From Nocardia sienata NBRC 100364 (GTDB taxonomy: Bacteria; Actinomycetota; Actinomycetes; Mycobacteriales; Mycobacteriaceae): a stretch of DNA of 34,436 nucleotides. The translations under genes were made by a program, and so were the position numbers. Positions 1-8,113 of this stretch are shown here, one piece after another. The DNA is taken from the NCBI RefSeq assembly GCF_001613205.1, contig NZ_BDBX01000067.1, positions 1 through 34,436 of the forward strand, read 5' to 3'. Each line of letters opens with the position of its first letter. Positions within the stretch are counted from its first letter, which is position 1. The notes under the pieces are model-generated. The model ran no database searches. It had not been told where the DNA came from and saw only the letters and a list, made by a program, of their open reading frames with translations.

Positions 1-1592
1 TCGGCCGCCGCGGGATCGGACTCGGCCGCCGGCGCCTCGGATCCATCCGAAGCGTTGTCCTCGCGTCCACCGGACTCGGTATCGGCCGCACGCCGCCGCC
101 GGCGTCGCCGCCGCGCGGGTGCCTCGGCCGGCTGCGCCTCGTCGTCCGGACCCGTCCCGGCCGGCGCGTCGGCCGAGGTTGCGGTCACGTCCGCCTCGAC
201 CGGTTTGCCGCCGCGCGTGCGCCGGCGGTTGCGCTTACGCGGTGCCCGCTCGGGCCGCTCGACCACCACGGCATCGGGATCACGCTGGGGCTTGTGCGCC
301 CCGACGGTGCCGGTGACGCCCTCCGGGATGCCCAGGTCGGCGAACAGGTGCGGGGAGCGTGAATAGGTTTCCACGGGGTCGGGGATGCCCAGCCCGAGCG
401 CGGCATCGATGGACGCCCAGCGGGTCAGTTCGTCCCAGTCGATCAGGGTGACCGCGACACCGGTGCGCCCGGCCCGGCCGGTGCGGCCGATCCGGTGCAC
501 ATAGGTCTTCTCGTCCTCCGGGCACTGGTAGTTCACGACGTGCGTCACATCATCGATATCGATACCGCGTGCCGCGACATCGGTCGCGACCAGGACATCG
601 ATGGTGCCCTTCCGGAATTTCGCCAGCGCTTTCTCGCGCGCGATCTGCCCGAGATCGCCGTGGACCGCGCCGACCGCGAATCCGCGTTCGGCCAATTCGT
701 CGGCGACTTTCTGCGCGGTGCGTTTGGTGCGGGTGAAGATCATGGTGGCGCCCCGGCCCTCGGCCTGTAGCACCCGTGCGACCAGTTCGCTCTTGTCCAG
801 CGCGTGCGCCCGGTACACGAATTGTGCGGTGCGATCGTGTACCGCCGAGTCATGGGGTTCCTCTGCCCGGATATGAGTTGGGCGAGTGAGGAAAGTGCGG
901 GCCAGGGTGATGATCGGACCGGGCATGGTCGCCGAGAACAACATGGTCTGCCGTTTGTCCGGCACCATGCCGAGAATGCGCTCGATATCGGGCAGAAAGC
1001 CCAGGTCGAGCATTTCGTCGGCCTCGTCCAATACCAGGACGCCCACTTTGCCGAGGATCAGGTGCTGCTGATCGGCCAGGTCGAGCAGGCGGCCCGGTGT
1101 GCCGACCACGACGTCGACCCCGGCGCGCAGCGCCTCGATCTGCGCTTCGTAGGGGCGACCGCCGTAGATCGAGGTGACCCGCAGTGGCCCCTTCTGGTTC
1201 GTGAGGTATTTCGCCGCGTTCTCCAGGTCCTGGGTCACCTGGATGCACAGTTCGCGCGTCGGCACGATGACCAGGGCGCGCGGAGTGCCGTCCAGCGGCG
1301 TGGTCCCGGATTCGATGCTGCTGATCCGGTGCAGCAAGGGAACTCCGAACCCGAAGGTTTTGCCCATACCGGTACGGGCCTGACCGATGAGGTCCTCCCC
1401 GGCCAGGGCCAGGGGCAGGGTGAGTTCCTGGATTGCGAAAGTGCGTTCGATACCGATCTCACCGAGCGCGCGTACGATTTCGTCGCGTACTCCCAATTCG
1501 GTGAAAGTCGGTGCGGTGTGTGCGGAGTCCAACTCGGCTGTCAGCAGCGTCTCCGCCAGACCGGGTTCCGGTTCAACTGTGATCTTGCTCAG
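1..1592 (-). CDS. rhlE: DEAD-box RNA helicase RhlE (C-terminus cut by window edge)
   Basis: ATP-dependent RNA helicase, expected to act in RNA remodelling or ribosome assembly. Reading the minus strand from 1592 gives 530 codons without a stop. Motifs in order: Q motif (Gln55), motif I ARTGMGKT (72-79), PTRELCIQV, TPGRLLDL, DEAD at 189-192, SAT, IFTRTKR, ARGIDI and HRIGRTGRAG from residue 365. After about residue 410 comes a disordered tail rich in Arg, Ala and Glu, including a run of eight Arg, which runs off the window. The start is odd: the best Shine-Dalgarno (AGGGAAGG) precedes CTG at 1592, and no ATG, GTG or TTG lies nearby in frame. An in-frame GTG at 1688 would add 32 residues but has no clear ribosome site. 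The gene corresponds by sequence and position to Rv3211 of M. tuberculosis (family knowledge). Confidence 0.93.
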   Translation of the reverse strand, partial: MSKITVEPEPGLAETLLTAELDSAHTAPTFTELGVRDEIVRALGEIGIERTFAIQELTLPLALAGEDLIGQARTGMGKTFGFGVPLLHRISSIESGTTPLDGTPRALVIVPTRELCIQVTQDLENAAKYLTNQKGPLRVTSIYGGRPYEAQIEALRAGVDVVVGTPGRLLDLADQQHLILGKVGVLVLDEADEMLDLGFLPDIERILGMVPDKRQTMLFSATMPGPIITLARTFLTRPTHIRAEEPHDSAVHDRTAQFVYRAHALDKSELVARVLQAEGRGATMIFTRTKRTAQKVADELAERGFAVGAVHGDLGQIAREKALAKFRKGTIDVLVATDVAARGIDIDDVTHVVNYQCPEDEKTYVHRIGRTGRAGRTGVAVTLIDWDELTRWASIDAALGLGIPDPVETYSRSPHLFADLGIPEGVTGTVGAHKPQRDPDAVVVERPERAPRKRNRRRTRGGKPVEADVTATSADAPAGTGPDDEAQPAEAPARRRRRRRRAADTESGGREDNASDGSEAPAAESDPAAA

Positions 1593-2139
1593 GTTCGTGC
1601 CTTCCCTCGTTATCGCGCTACACGCGCACGAGGCGTGGGGCGGACCGGCCGGTCCGCGACGACCACGGATCCGCCCTGCGATACTCACCCGGGCCGCCGC
1701 CGGATGTCGGCAGGTGCCCCGATGGGGGCAGCGAAGCTCGGACATCGGCGCAGCGCATCGGTGACGCGGATCTGGTGCGCGCACATTTTCCGTGGACCCC
1801 GGAGAATTCTTCGACCACCGCACGACGCACCGTGGCGGTGCGCGACTATCGGCGCTGCCGGTTCTCATGGATCGGCTGAATTCTTCCGTTGTCCGTCGCG
1901 ATTGTAGCGTGCTATTGTTCCGCGCTCCGAAAGGCGCTCGCGCAAATCCGCTGGATGTTGATCTTTTCGATGACCACTCCGGGTGAGCCGCGCTGTGTGG
2001 CAGAGCGTTTCGCCCGGTGCGGCAGCTGTTCGCACGCACCCGGGAGCCGGTATTCGCGGTAAGTGATTCGGCACACACCCGAACGGCCGGGAGCCGGCAT
2101 AGCTGGTACCGCCATATACATCTATGAGAGATTCGTGCC
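1593..2139. other. divergent intergenic region, rhlE / alpha-beta hydrolase
   Basis: About 550 bases separate two divergent genes, so both promoters should lie here. On the plus strand TTGTCC (1889-1894) and TATTGT (1913-1918) are 18 nt apart and could be a sigma-A promoter, but it is over 200 nt from the next start. A closer -10-like TATACA lies at 2115-2120. Short ORFs here have no recognisable product. I see no repeat or RNA gene. Confidence 0.4.
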
Positions 2140-3279
2140 GTGAGCATCGCAGACCGAGGTATCGCCCTGGCCGATCGCGCCGTCCGCGCGGTGGATCCGG
2201 ACGGTGAGCTGGCCCGGGCCGTCGAGCGGGCCGCGCGCAACGCCTGGGCCATGACCTTCGGCGACGGCGTCGAAGGGCGCCGGCCCACCCCGTCGTCGGT
2301 GCTGTGGGACCGGCCGCATCGCCTGCTCCGCCGTTTCGAACCCGCCCTGCTCGCCGGTACCACCGACCCGTCGGCGGCCGCGGTACTGCTGGTGCCGCCG
2401 CTCGCCGCGCCCGCGAGCTGCTTCGACCTGCGCCCGGGCCAGAGTCTCGCGGAGTTCCTGCTGGAGACCGGTCGCGCGCCGTATGTGATCGACTACGGCG
2501 AGATCACCTACGCCGACCGCCGGATGGGCTTCGACGACTGGGTCTACGACATCCTGCCCGAGGCGATCCGCCGCACCGCCGCCGATCGGGCCGCCGCCGG
2601 CGGCGAGCCGGAGGTGGACCTGGTCGGCTGGTCGCTGGGCGGCACCATGGCACTGCTGACCGTGGCCGCGGACAACGATCTGCCGGTGCGTTCGATCACC
2701 GCGATCGGTGCGCCGCTGAACTACCGCGCGATGCCGCTGACGCCGCAGCTCGCCGCGGCCGCCCGGCTCACCGGCACCGGCGATGCCGTGGGTGCGGCGT
2801 TGCGCGCGGTGGGCGGTGTTCCGGCCCCCCTGACCCGGCTCGCGTACCGCATCACCGCCTGGGACCGAGAGGTCAAACGGCCCTGGTTCGTCGCCAGCAA
2901 CCTCGCCCGCACCGAATCGTTGGCCCGGATGGAGGCCATCGACCGCTTCATGGCCGATATGCCCGGCTACCCGGGTCGCATGTACCAGCAGCTGTGGAAC
3001 CGGCTGGTGCTGCGCGACGAAATCGGCCGCGGTGTGGTCGATCTCGGGCGCGGGCCGGTCCGCCTGGCCGACATCATCGCCCCGGTGCTGCTGGTCGGCG
3101 GGCCCGCCGATGTCATCACTCCGGCCCGTGCGGTCGAGCACGGACTGAAAACGCTCACCGGTGCGAAAGCGGTCCACTACGAAACCGCGCCCGGCGGACA
3201 TCTCGGCATACTCACCGGTGCCACCGCCCGCGCGACGACCTGGAACTATCTGGACAAGTTCCTCACAACACCCGTGTGA
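2140..3279 (+). CDS. PhaC-like alpha/beta hydrolase
   Basis: A 379-residue alpha/beta hydrolase, probably cytoplasmic. The nucleophile elbow is GWSLGG with Ser165. The expected acid is Asp324 in VGGPADVITP and the base is His354 in PGGHLG, so the triad is complete. The layout, including the WNYLDKFL C-terminus, resembles class III PHA synthase or PhaC-like proteins, but true PhaC has Cys at the nucleophile position while this has Ser. A hydrolase, depolymerase or acyltransferase role is therefore as likely as polymer synthesis. The start is GTG with GAGAG about nine nt upstream. It is followed 41 nt later by the ferritin-like gene on the same strand, so the two may be cotranscribed. Substrate unknown. 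Confidence 0.85.
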   Translation: MSIADRGIALADRAVRAVDPDGELARAVERAARNAWAMTFGDGVEGRRPTPSSVLWDRPHRLLRRFEPALLAGTTDPSAAAVLLVPPLAAPASCFDLRPGQSLAEFLLETGRAPYVIDYGEITYADRRMGFDDWVYDILPEAIRRTAADRAAAGGEPEVDLVGWSLGGTMALLTVAADNDLPVRSITAIGAPLNYRAMPLTPQLAAAARLTGTGDAVGAALRAVGGVPAPLTRLAYRITAWDREVKRPWFVASNLARTESLARMEAIDRFMADMPGYPGRMYQQLWNRLVLRDEIGRGVVDLGRGPVRLADIIAPVLLVGGPADVITPARAVEHGLKTLTGAKAVHYETAPGGHLGILTGATARATTWNYLDKFLTTPV

Positions 3280-3320
3280 GCGCGGCATCGCGCAACGCGG
3301 GCGTACTACGCTGGAGTTCC

Positions 3321-4022
3321 ATGGGAGCACAGTCACCGGCCGGTCTGAGTGTTACAGCGAGCGATTCGTCGGCTTCGCCGATTCCTGCCGATCATGCCGG
3401 CGTGACCGACCTGTTCGCGGTACTCGCCTATGGCGAGATATCCGCGTTCTACCGGCTGAGCGAGGAAGCCACGCTGTCACCCACCCTGCGCGGCAAGGTC
3501 GCGGTGGCCCGGATGGCGGCGGCCGAACTCGCGCATTTCGAACGGCTGGACGCGGCACTGAGCGCGCGCGGCGCCGATGTGTACGCGGCCATGGCTCCGT
3601 TCACCCGGGCGCTCGACGACTACCACCGCTCCACCGACCCGTCCACCTGGCTCGAGTCGATGGTCAAATTCCACGTCGGTGACGGTATCGCCGCCGACTT
3701 CTATCGGGAGATCGCCGGTGCGCTTAGCCCGGATGTGGCCGCCGTGGTGCGAGATGTGCTCGCCGACACCGGCCATTCGGAATTCGTCGTGGAAGAGGTC
3801 CGCCGCGCGGTCGCGGCCAGCCGGTCCGAACGAGACCGGCTGACGCTGTGGGGCCGCCGTCTGCTCGGCGAAGCGATCACCCAGGCCCAGTATGTGATGG
3901 CCCAGCGCGACGAACTCACCGAACTCGTCCTGGCCGCCACCGGAGACCTCAACGGGATCGCCACGCTGTTCGAACATATGCAGAGCGCCCACGCCGAACG
4001 AATGGCGGTACTCGGTCTCTGA
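3321..4022 (+). CDS. ferritin-like fold protein (MiaE-like family)
   Basis: A 233-residue, mostly helical protein of the actinobacterial ferritin-like group often annotated as MiaE-like; M. tuberculosis Rv3210c occupies the equivalent position. Candidate di-iron ligands are Glu69 and His72 in ELAHFERL, plus later DTGHSEF and the C-terminal HMQSAHAER. These fit a four-helix ferritin-like carboxylate/His pattern but do not prove metal binding. The ATG at 3321 is preceded by GGAG. The first 30 or so residues are low-complexity and Ser/Ala-rich, before the core begins near VTDLFAVLAYGE. tRNA hydroxylation as in MiaE is possible; no substrate can be deduced from the sequence. Confidence 0.82.
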   Translation: MGAQSPAGLSVTASDSSASPIPADHAGVTDLFAVLAYGEISAFYRLSEEATLSPTLRGKVAVARMAAAELAHFERLDAALSARGADVYAAMAPFTRALDDYHRSTDPSTWLESMVKFHVGDGIAADFYREIAGALSPDVAAVVRDVLADTGHSEFVVEEVRRAVAASRSERDRLTLWGRRLLGEAITQAQYVMAQRDELTELVLAATGDLNGIATLFEHMQSAHAERMAVLGL

Positions 4023-4341
4023 CGTTTCGACCCGGCCGGACGACAGTGACTCGGGCCTCTCCGGGCCGGTCGAGGCACCCGCCTGAGAACCCTTCCATTC
4101 CCACTCCGGATGGTCCACCTCCGTGGTCGGGGCCCGCCCCCGATTCTGGACCGACGGAGCGAAGGAGCGCAGCGACTGAGCGGAGGAGGGAAGAATCGGG
4201 GTCACAGGGCCCCGACCCGCGGCGCCGGAGGCGCCGCCATAAACACTGTTCGCTGACAGCGCACCCCGTCGTGTGTCCGGGCTCCGGCGGCTCAACTAGC
4301 CTTACTGGGACAGCACAGGACTCTAGGTTCGGAGGTTGGCC
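4023..4341. other. intergenic region with nested inverted repeat
   Basis: A 319-base gap before the DUF3107 gene. It contains a 91-bp nested inverted repeat (listed separately), followed by a small GGCGCC-GGA-GGCGCC hairpin near 4222-4236. The promoter for the DUF3107 gene should lie in the last 80 bases, but I cannot place it with confidence. Confidence 0.5.
4127..4217. repeat. 91-bp nested inverted repeat element
   Basis: The outer arms GTCGGGGCCC (4127-4136) and GGGCCCCGAC (4208-4217) are perfectly complementary, as are the inner arms CCCCGATTCT (4139-4148) and AGAATCGGGG (4193-4202). The core between them is purine-rich and contains GCGCAGCG. It could be a factor-independent terminator for the ferritin-like gene, a structured RNA, or a copy of a dispersed palindromic element. 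No other full copy is seen in this window. Confidence 0.7.
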
Positions 4342-4569
4342 GTGGAGGTCAAGATCGGTATTTCGGATAGCCCGCGTGAACTCGTCATCGCCAGCTCGCA
4401 GAGCCCGGACGAGGTCGAGGCTCTGGTTTCCGAGGCGCTGGCCGCTACCAGCGGGGTCCTGGCGCTGGCCGACGAGAAGGGCCGCAAGTACCTGATCCAG
4501 GCCGGCAAGGTCGCCTATGTGGAGATCGGGGCCGTGACCGGCGGCCGGGTGGGCTTCGCCGCGGTCTGA
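4342..4569 (+). CDS. DUF3107 family small protein (TB9.4-like)
   Basis: A 75-residue acidic protein matching the actinobacterial DUF3107 family (Rv3208A/TB9.4 in M. tuberculosis), whose biochemical role is not established. It begins with VEVKIGISDSPREL and contains the conserved AYVEIGAVTGGRVGF near the C-terminus. GTG at 4342 is preferred because GGAGG (4331-4335) sits six nt before it; the TTG at 4336 directly abuts that site. It is transcribed towards the convergent TetR gene, with a strong hairpin between. Confidence 0.92.
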   Translation: MEVKIGISDSPRELVIASSQSPDEVEALVSEALAATSGVLALADEKGRKYLIQAGKVAYVEIGAVTGGRVGFAAV

Positions 4570-4590
4570 GGACCGGGCCCCGACGATCGG

Positions 4591-4617
4591 AAGCCCCTGC
4601 CGGTCCGGCAGGGGCTT
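4591..4617. terminator. bidirectional hairpin terminator
   Basis: AAGCCCCTGCCGG (4591-4603) and CCGGCAGGGGCTT (4605-4617) form a perfect 13-bp inverted repeat between two convergent genes. The arms end in AA/TT, so it works on either strand, although the downstream T-run is short, as is common in high-GC actinobacteria. Confidence 0.85.
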
Positions 4618-4641
4618 CGTCGTGTCCGGGTCGGCGGGAGT

Positions 4642-5298
4642 TCAGCCGATCGGGTGCAGGGGGACGTGTTTGAGGCCGCCCCAGGCCAGTGCGACCGTGG
4701 TGTCCACCGCTTCGTCCTTGGGAATGGGGCGGTCGGCTTCCAGCCAGTATCGGGCGGTGAACTGGCTCGCGCCGACCAGACCGACCGCGAGGATGCGGGC
4801 CCGGTAGGGGTCGAGGCCGGAATCGTGGGCGACGAGGTCGTAGACGGCGTCCACGCAGGCTTCGGTGGCTTGTTCGACGCGGCGCTGGACCTGGGGCTCG
4901 TTGGTGAGATCGGATTCGAAGACCAGCCGGAAGCCCTGCATCTCATTGTCGACGAAGTCGTAGTAGGCCGCGACCGCCGCGCGCACGCGCTGCTTGTTGT
5001 CGGTGGTGGAGCGCAGCGCCTGACGCACGCTCGACACCAGCATGTCGACATAGTTCTGCAGGACGGCCAGGTACAGCTCCAGCTTGCTGGTGAAGTGCTG
5101 ATACAGCACCGGCTTGCTGACGCCTGCGCACTGGGAGATCTCGTCCATACCGGCGGCGTGATAGCCGCGTAGTACGAAGATCTCGCTGGCGGCGGCAAGT
5201 AGTTGCTGGCGCCGCTCGTCACGGGGAAGCCGGGTGCCACGTTTGGGGGCGGTGCCGGACGACGAGCGGGACGTCATCCGGTCCACGAGGTCGGTCAT
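4642..5298 (-). CDS. TetR/AcrR family transcriptional regulator
   Basis: A 218-residue regulator. The N-terminal helix-turn-helix spans roughly residues 25-75 (RRQQLLAAASEIF ... GMDEISQCAGVSKPVLYQHF), followed by an all-helical ligand or dimer domain. It ends AWGGLKHVPLHPIG, matching the ortholog at Rv3208. The start ATG at 5298 has GGGAG eight nt upstream; longer in-frame starts lack support. It is divergent from the DUF3152 gene, and a perfect 8-4-8 palindrome at 5384-5403 lies between them, so autoregulation is plausible. Ligand unknown. Confidence 0.92.
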   Translation of the reverse strand: MTDLVDRMTSRSSSGTAPKRGTRLPRDERRQQLLAAASEIFVLRGYHAAGMDEISQCAGVSKPVLYQHFTSKLELYLAVLQNYVDMLVSSVRQALRSTTDNKQRVRAAVAAYYDFVDNEMQGFRLVFESDLTNEPQVQRRVEQATEACVDAVYDLVAHDSGLDPYRARILAVGLVGASQFTARYWLEADRPIPKDEAVDTTVALAWGGLKHVPLHPIG

Positions 5299-5383
5299 AT
5301 TCGGATCTCCCAGTCGATTCCCCGGCAAAGGGGTGTGTACCGGGTCTTTCGAGCACCATACTCGCTTCCGATGCTGTTGCCGA

Positions 5384-5403
5384 CCCGGGTTGGCGAACCC
5401 GGG
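5384..5403. promoter_or_regulatory. palindromic candidate TetR operator
   Basis: CCCGGGTT-GGCG-AACCCGGG is a perfect 20-bp dyad 86 nt upstream of the TetR start and 124 nt upstream of the DUF3152 start. Size and placement fit a TetR-family operator. A hairpin in a 5' leader is the alternative. Confidence 0.45.
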
Positions 5404-5527
5404 ATGGGCCCCGATCCGCATGGTGCTCTTCGGGAATGCTCGAAAGTGGCTCGGCGGCTCCGGGGGGCGCGGCCGCCGGGGGTACTTCCATTGTGGCTGT
5501 TACGGCGGGTTGTGAGAGTCTGGAGCC

Positions 5528-6580
5528 GTGACCGACCGACCGGAAAACCCCTCCGGCGGCGGGCGCAGCGCGCACCGCCCCCAGGATTCGGATGTCGCGG
5601 TCGCCGCGGGGGCGGCGATGGCGATATCGCACGACGACGGATCCCGGGAGCCGTTACGCGCGCGCCGGGACCCGGAGGGTGATCCGCCGTCCGCCGCCCC
5701 GCTCGCGGCCGGGCGGCGACCGCGGCGGCTGCGTCACGTCGTATCCAGATACGGGTGGCGGGTGTACGCATTGCCGGTCCTGCTGGCGCTGACGGTGTTC
5801 GTCGTGGTCGACGCGGTGCGCACCGGTCGTGGAGGCCCCGTGGATCCGATCGATCCCGGTTTCGGGGCGTTGGGTCCGCCGCCGGCCAGTGCGGGAGTCA
5901 TCGGCGCACCGCCGGGCGACGGGACCTTCCCCGAGGATCTGCCGATCGGGGCGCTGCCCGCGGGCGGGAAGTTCACCGAGACGGGTATGGGCACCTGGCG
6001 GATAGTGCCGGGCACCTCCGCCCGAATCGGCGCGGGTGAGCAGTACACCTTCACCTACACCGTCGAAATCGAGAACGGCATCGACACGCGTAATTTCGGC
6101 GGCGACGAATCGGTGGCCCGGATGGTCGATTCCACGCTGGGTAATCCGAAGAGCTGGGTGCACGACCGCAAGTTCGCCTTCCAGCGCATCGATCGCGGAG
6201 AGCCGGATTTCCGGATCTCGCTCACCGCCCGCGCGACCACCCGCGAAGTCTGCGGATTCGATATCCCGATCGATTCCTCGTGCTACAACTCCGATCGCGC
6301 CCGGGTGGTGCTGTCGGAGGCGCGCTGGGTACGCGGGGCTCCGGCGTTCGACGGCGATATCGGCTCCTACCGGCAGTATCTTGTCAACCACGAGGTCGGG
6401 CACGCCATCGGCTATCACGAGCATCAGCCTTGCGAGAGCGAGGGCGGTCTGGCCCCGGTGATGATGCAGCAGACCTTCGGCACCGCCAACAACGAGATCG
6501 CCGTCCTGGATCCGTACGGGGTGGTGCCGATGGACGGCAAGACCTGCCGCTTCAACCCCTGGCCGTATCCGCGCGGCTGA
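5528..6580 (+). CDS. DUF3152 membrane-anchored zincin-like protein
   Basis: A 350-residue protein with a disordered basic N-terminus, one membrane segment around residues 76-96 (VYALPVLLALTVFVVVDAV), a Pro/Gly-rich linker and an extracytoplasmic DUF3152 domain. That domain contains HEVGH (288-292) extended to HEVGHAIGYHEH, a metzincin-like zinc site, followed by PVMMQQTFG, which resembles a Met-turn. Cys residues in VCGFDIPIDSSC and QPC/KTC could form disulfides. Substrate unknown. The start is GTG at 5528 with GGAG just upstream. The ortholog is Rv3207c, next to moeB1/moeZ in M. tuberculosis. Confidence 0.9.
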   Translation: MTDRPENPSGGGRSAHRPQDSDVAVAAGAAMAISHDDGSREPLRARRDPEGDPPSAAPLAAGRRPRRLRHVVSRYGWRVYALPVLLALTVFVVVDAVRTGRGGPVDPIDPGFGALGPPPASAGVIGAPPGDGTFPEDLPIGALPAGGKFTETGMGTWRIVPGTSARIGAGEQYTFTYTVEIENGIDTRNFGGDESVARMVDSTLGNPKSWVHDRKFAFQRIDRGEPDFRISLTARATTREVCGFDIPIDSSCYNSDRARVVLSEARWVRGAPAFDGDIGSYRQYLVNHEVGHAIGYHEHQPCESEGGLAPVMMQQTFGTANNEIAVLDPYGVVPMDGKTCRFNPWPYPRG

Positions 6581-6765
6581 GCGGGCCCCGGTGCACCCGG
6601 GTCCGCCGCCGGGGACCGGCGCCGGCCCGGGAAGAATGGCTCGCGCGCCGGCGTTGTACAGGGAACCTACGCCGGTGTGGGTGCGGGTCACAGCGGCCAC
6701 GGGTCACCGCCGTACGCACCCCGCACACCCACATCCGGCTATTTCGATACGAGGAGTTCGAAGAC
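6581..6765 (+). promoter_or_regulatory. moeZ leader with stem-loop
   Basis: The gap upstream of moeZ holds TGTGGGTG (6676-6683) and its complement CACCCACA (6726-6733), flanked by CGGG and CCCG, enclosing two copies of GGGTCAC at 6685 and 6701. It could be a structured 5' leader or a pair of regulator sites. The ribosome site GAGGAG lies at 6751-6756. Confidence 0.35.
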
Positions 6766-7947
6766 GTGTCATCACCGCAGTCCCTGCCCCCACTTGTGGA
6801 GCCCGCCGCCGAGCTGACCAGGGACGAGGTCGCCCGTTACAGCCGTCACCTGATCATCCCCGACCTCGGGATGGACGGGCAGAAACGGCTGAAGAACGCG
6901 AAGGTGCTCGTGATCGGCGCCGGCGGGCTGGGTTCTCCGGCCCTGCTGTACCTGGCCGCCGCCGGCGTGGGCACCCTGGGCATCGTCGAGTTCGACGAGG
7001 TCGATGCCTCGAATCTGCAGCGGCAGGTCATCCACGGTGAATCCGATATCGGCCGCCCCAAGGCCGACAGCGCCCGCGATTCCATTCTGGAGATCAACTC
7101 CGGGATCGATGTGCGCTTGCACAAGATCCGGCTGGAGCCGGAGAACGCGGTGGCGCTCTTCGCCGAATACGACCTGATTCTGGACGGTACCGACAACTTC
7201 GCGACCCGCTACCTGGTCAACGATGCCGCGGTGCTGGCCGGCAAACCGTACGTCTGGGGCTCGATCTACCGGTTCGAGGGCCAGGTCTCGGTGTTCTGGG
7301 AGGACGCCCCGGACGGTCGCGGGATCAACTACCGGGATCTGTACCCGGAGGCCCCGCCGCCCGGAATGGTTCCCTCCTGCGCCGAGGGCGGCGTGCTGGG
7401 CGTGCTGTGCGCGTCCATCGGTTCGGTCATGGTGACCGAGGCCATCAAACTGATCACCGGTATCGGTGACCCGCTGCTGGGCCGGCTCATGGTGTACGAC
7501 GCACTCGATATGAGCTACCGGACCATCAAGCTGCGCCGCGATCCCGCGCGGCAGCCGATCACCGAACTGATCGACTACGAGGCGTTCTGCGGTGTGGTGT
7601 CCGAGGAGGGGCAGGCCGCGGCCGCCGGTTCCACCGTGACCGCACGTGAGCTCAAGGAACTGCTGGACGCCGGTGATGTGGAGTTGATCGATGTGCGTGA
7701 ACCGGTGGAATGGGACATCGTGCACATCGAGGGCGCGACGCTGATCCCGAAGGATCGCATCCTCTCGGGGGAGGCACTGGCCGAACTGCCGCAGAACCGC
7801 AAGATCGTGCTGCACTGCAAGACGGGTATCCGGTCGGCCGAGGCGCTGGCCGCGCTCAAACGGGCCGGGTTCGCCGACGCCACGCATCTACAGGGCGGCG
7901 TGATCGCTTGGGCGCACCAGGTCGACCCCTCGCTGCCGGTGTACTGA
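6766..7947 (+). CDS. moeZ: MoeZ: adenylyltransferase/sulfurtransferase
   Basis: A 393-residue fusion of a ThiF/MoeB E1-like domain (about 20-270) and a C-terminal rhodanese domain (about 290-393). The nucleotide-binding loop is VLVIGAGGLGSPALL near residue 48. Cys205 lies in PSCAEGG and Cys351 is the rhodanese active-site Cys in LHCKTGIRS. The family adenylates and then thiocarboxylates small sulfur carriers such as MoaD, CysO or ThiS, feeding molybdopterin and cysteine synthesis. The zinc-binding CxxC pairs of E. coli MoeB are absent, as in mycobacterial MoeZ. GTG at 6766 has GAGGAG nine nt upstream. Its molybdopterin role connects it to the nearby nitrate reductase genes, but its position is ancestral (Rv3206c). 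Confidence 0.95.
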   Translation: MSSPQSLPPLVEPAAELTRDEVARYSRHLIIPDLGMDGQKRLKNAKVLVIGAGGLGSPALLYLAAAGVGTLGIVEFDEVDASNLQRQVIHGESDIGRPKADSARDSILEINSGIDVRLHKIRLEPENAVALFAEYDLILDGTDNFATRYLVNDAAVLAGKPYVWGSIYRFEGQVSVFWEDAPDGRGINYRDLYPEAPPPGMVPSCAEGGVLGVLCASIGSVMVTEAIKLITGIGDPLLGRLMVYDALDMSYRTIKLRRDPARQPITELIDYEAFCGVVSEEGQAAAAGSTVTARELKELLDAGDVELIDVREPVEWDIVHIEGATLIPKDRILSGEALAELPQNRKIVLHCKTGIRSAEALAALKRAGFADATHLQGGVIAWAHQVDPSLPVY

Positions 7948-8113
7948 GCCGCCGCGCGAAACAGGCCGCTGACCTGCGCGTGAGCCGCGCGCGGGCGGCG
8001 GCTCCGGTCCCCGCGCGCGGTATGTGACCGAGGACGGTCGCGGTGTGTCGCGGCACTGCTACGACACGGTGTGGCGCGATACCCGGGCCCGGTGGCGGGA
8101 GTACGGTACGGCC

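Noticed and set aside
1792..1986. 64-codon ORF in the rhlE upstream gap
   Set aside because: No convincing ribosome site, no family resemblance, and chance ORFs of this length are common here.
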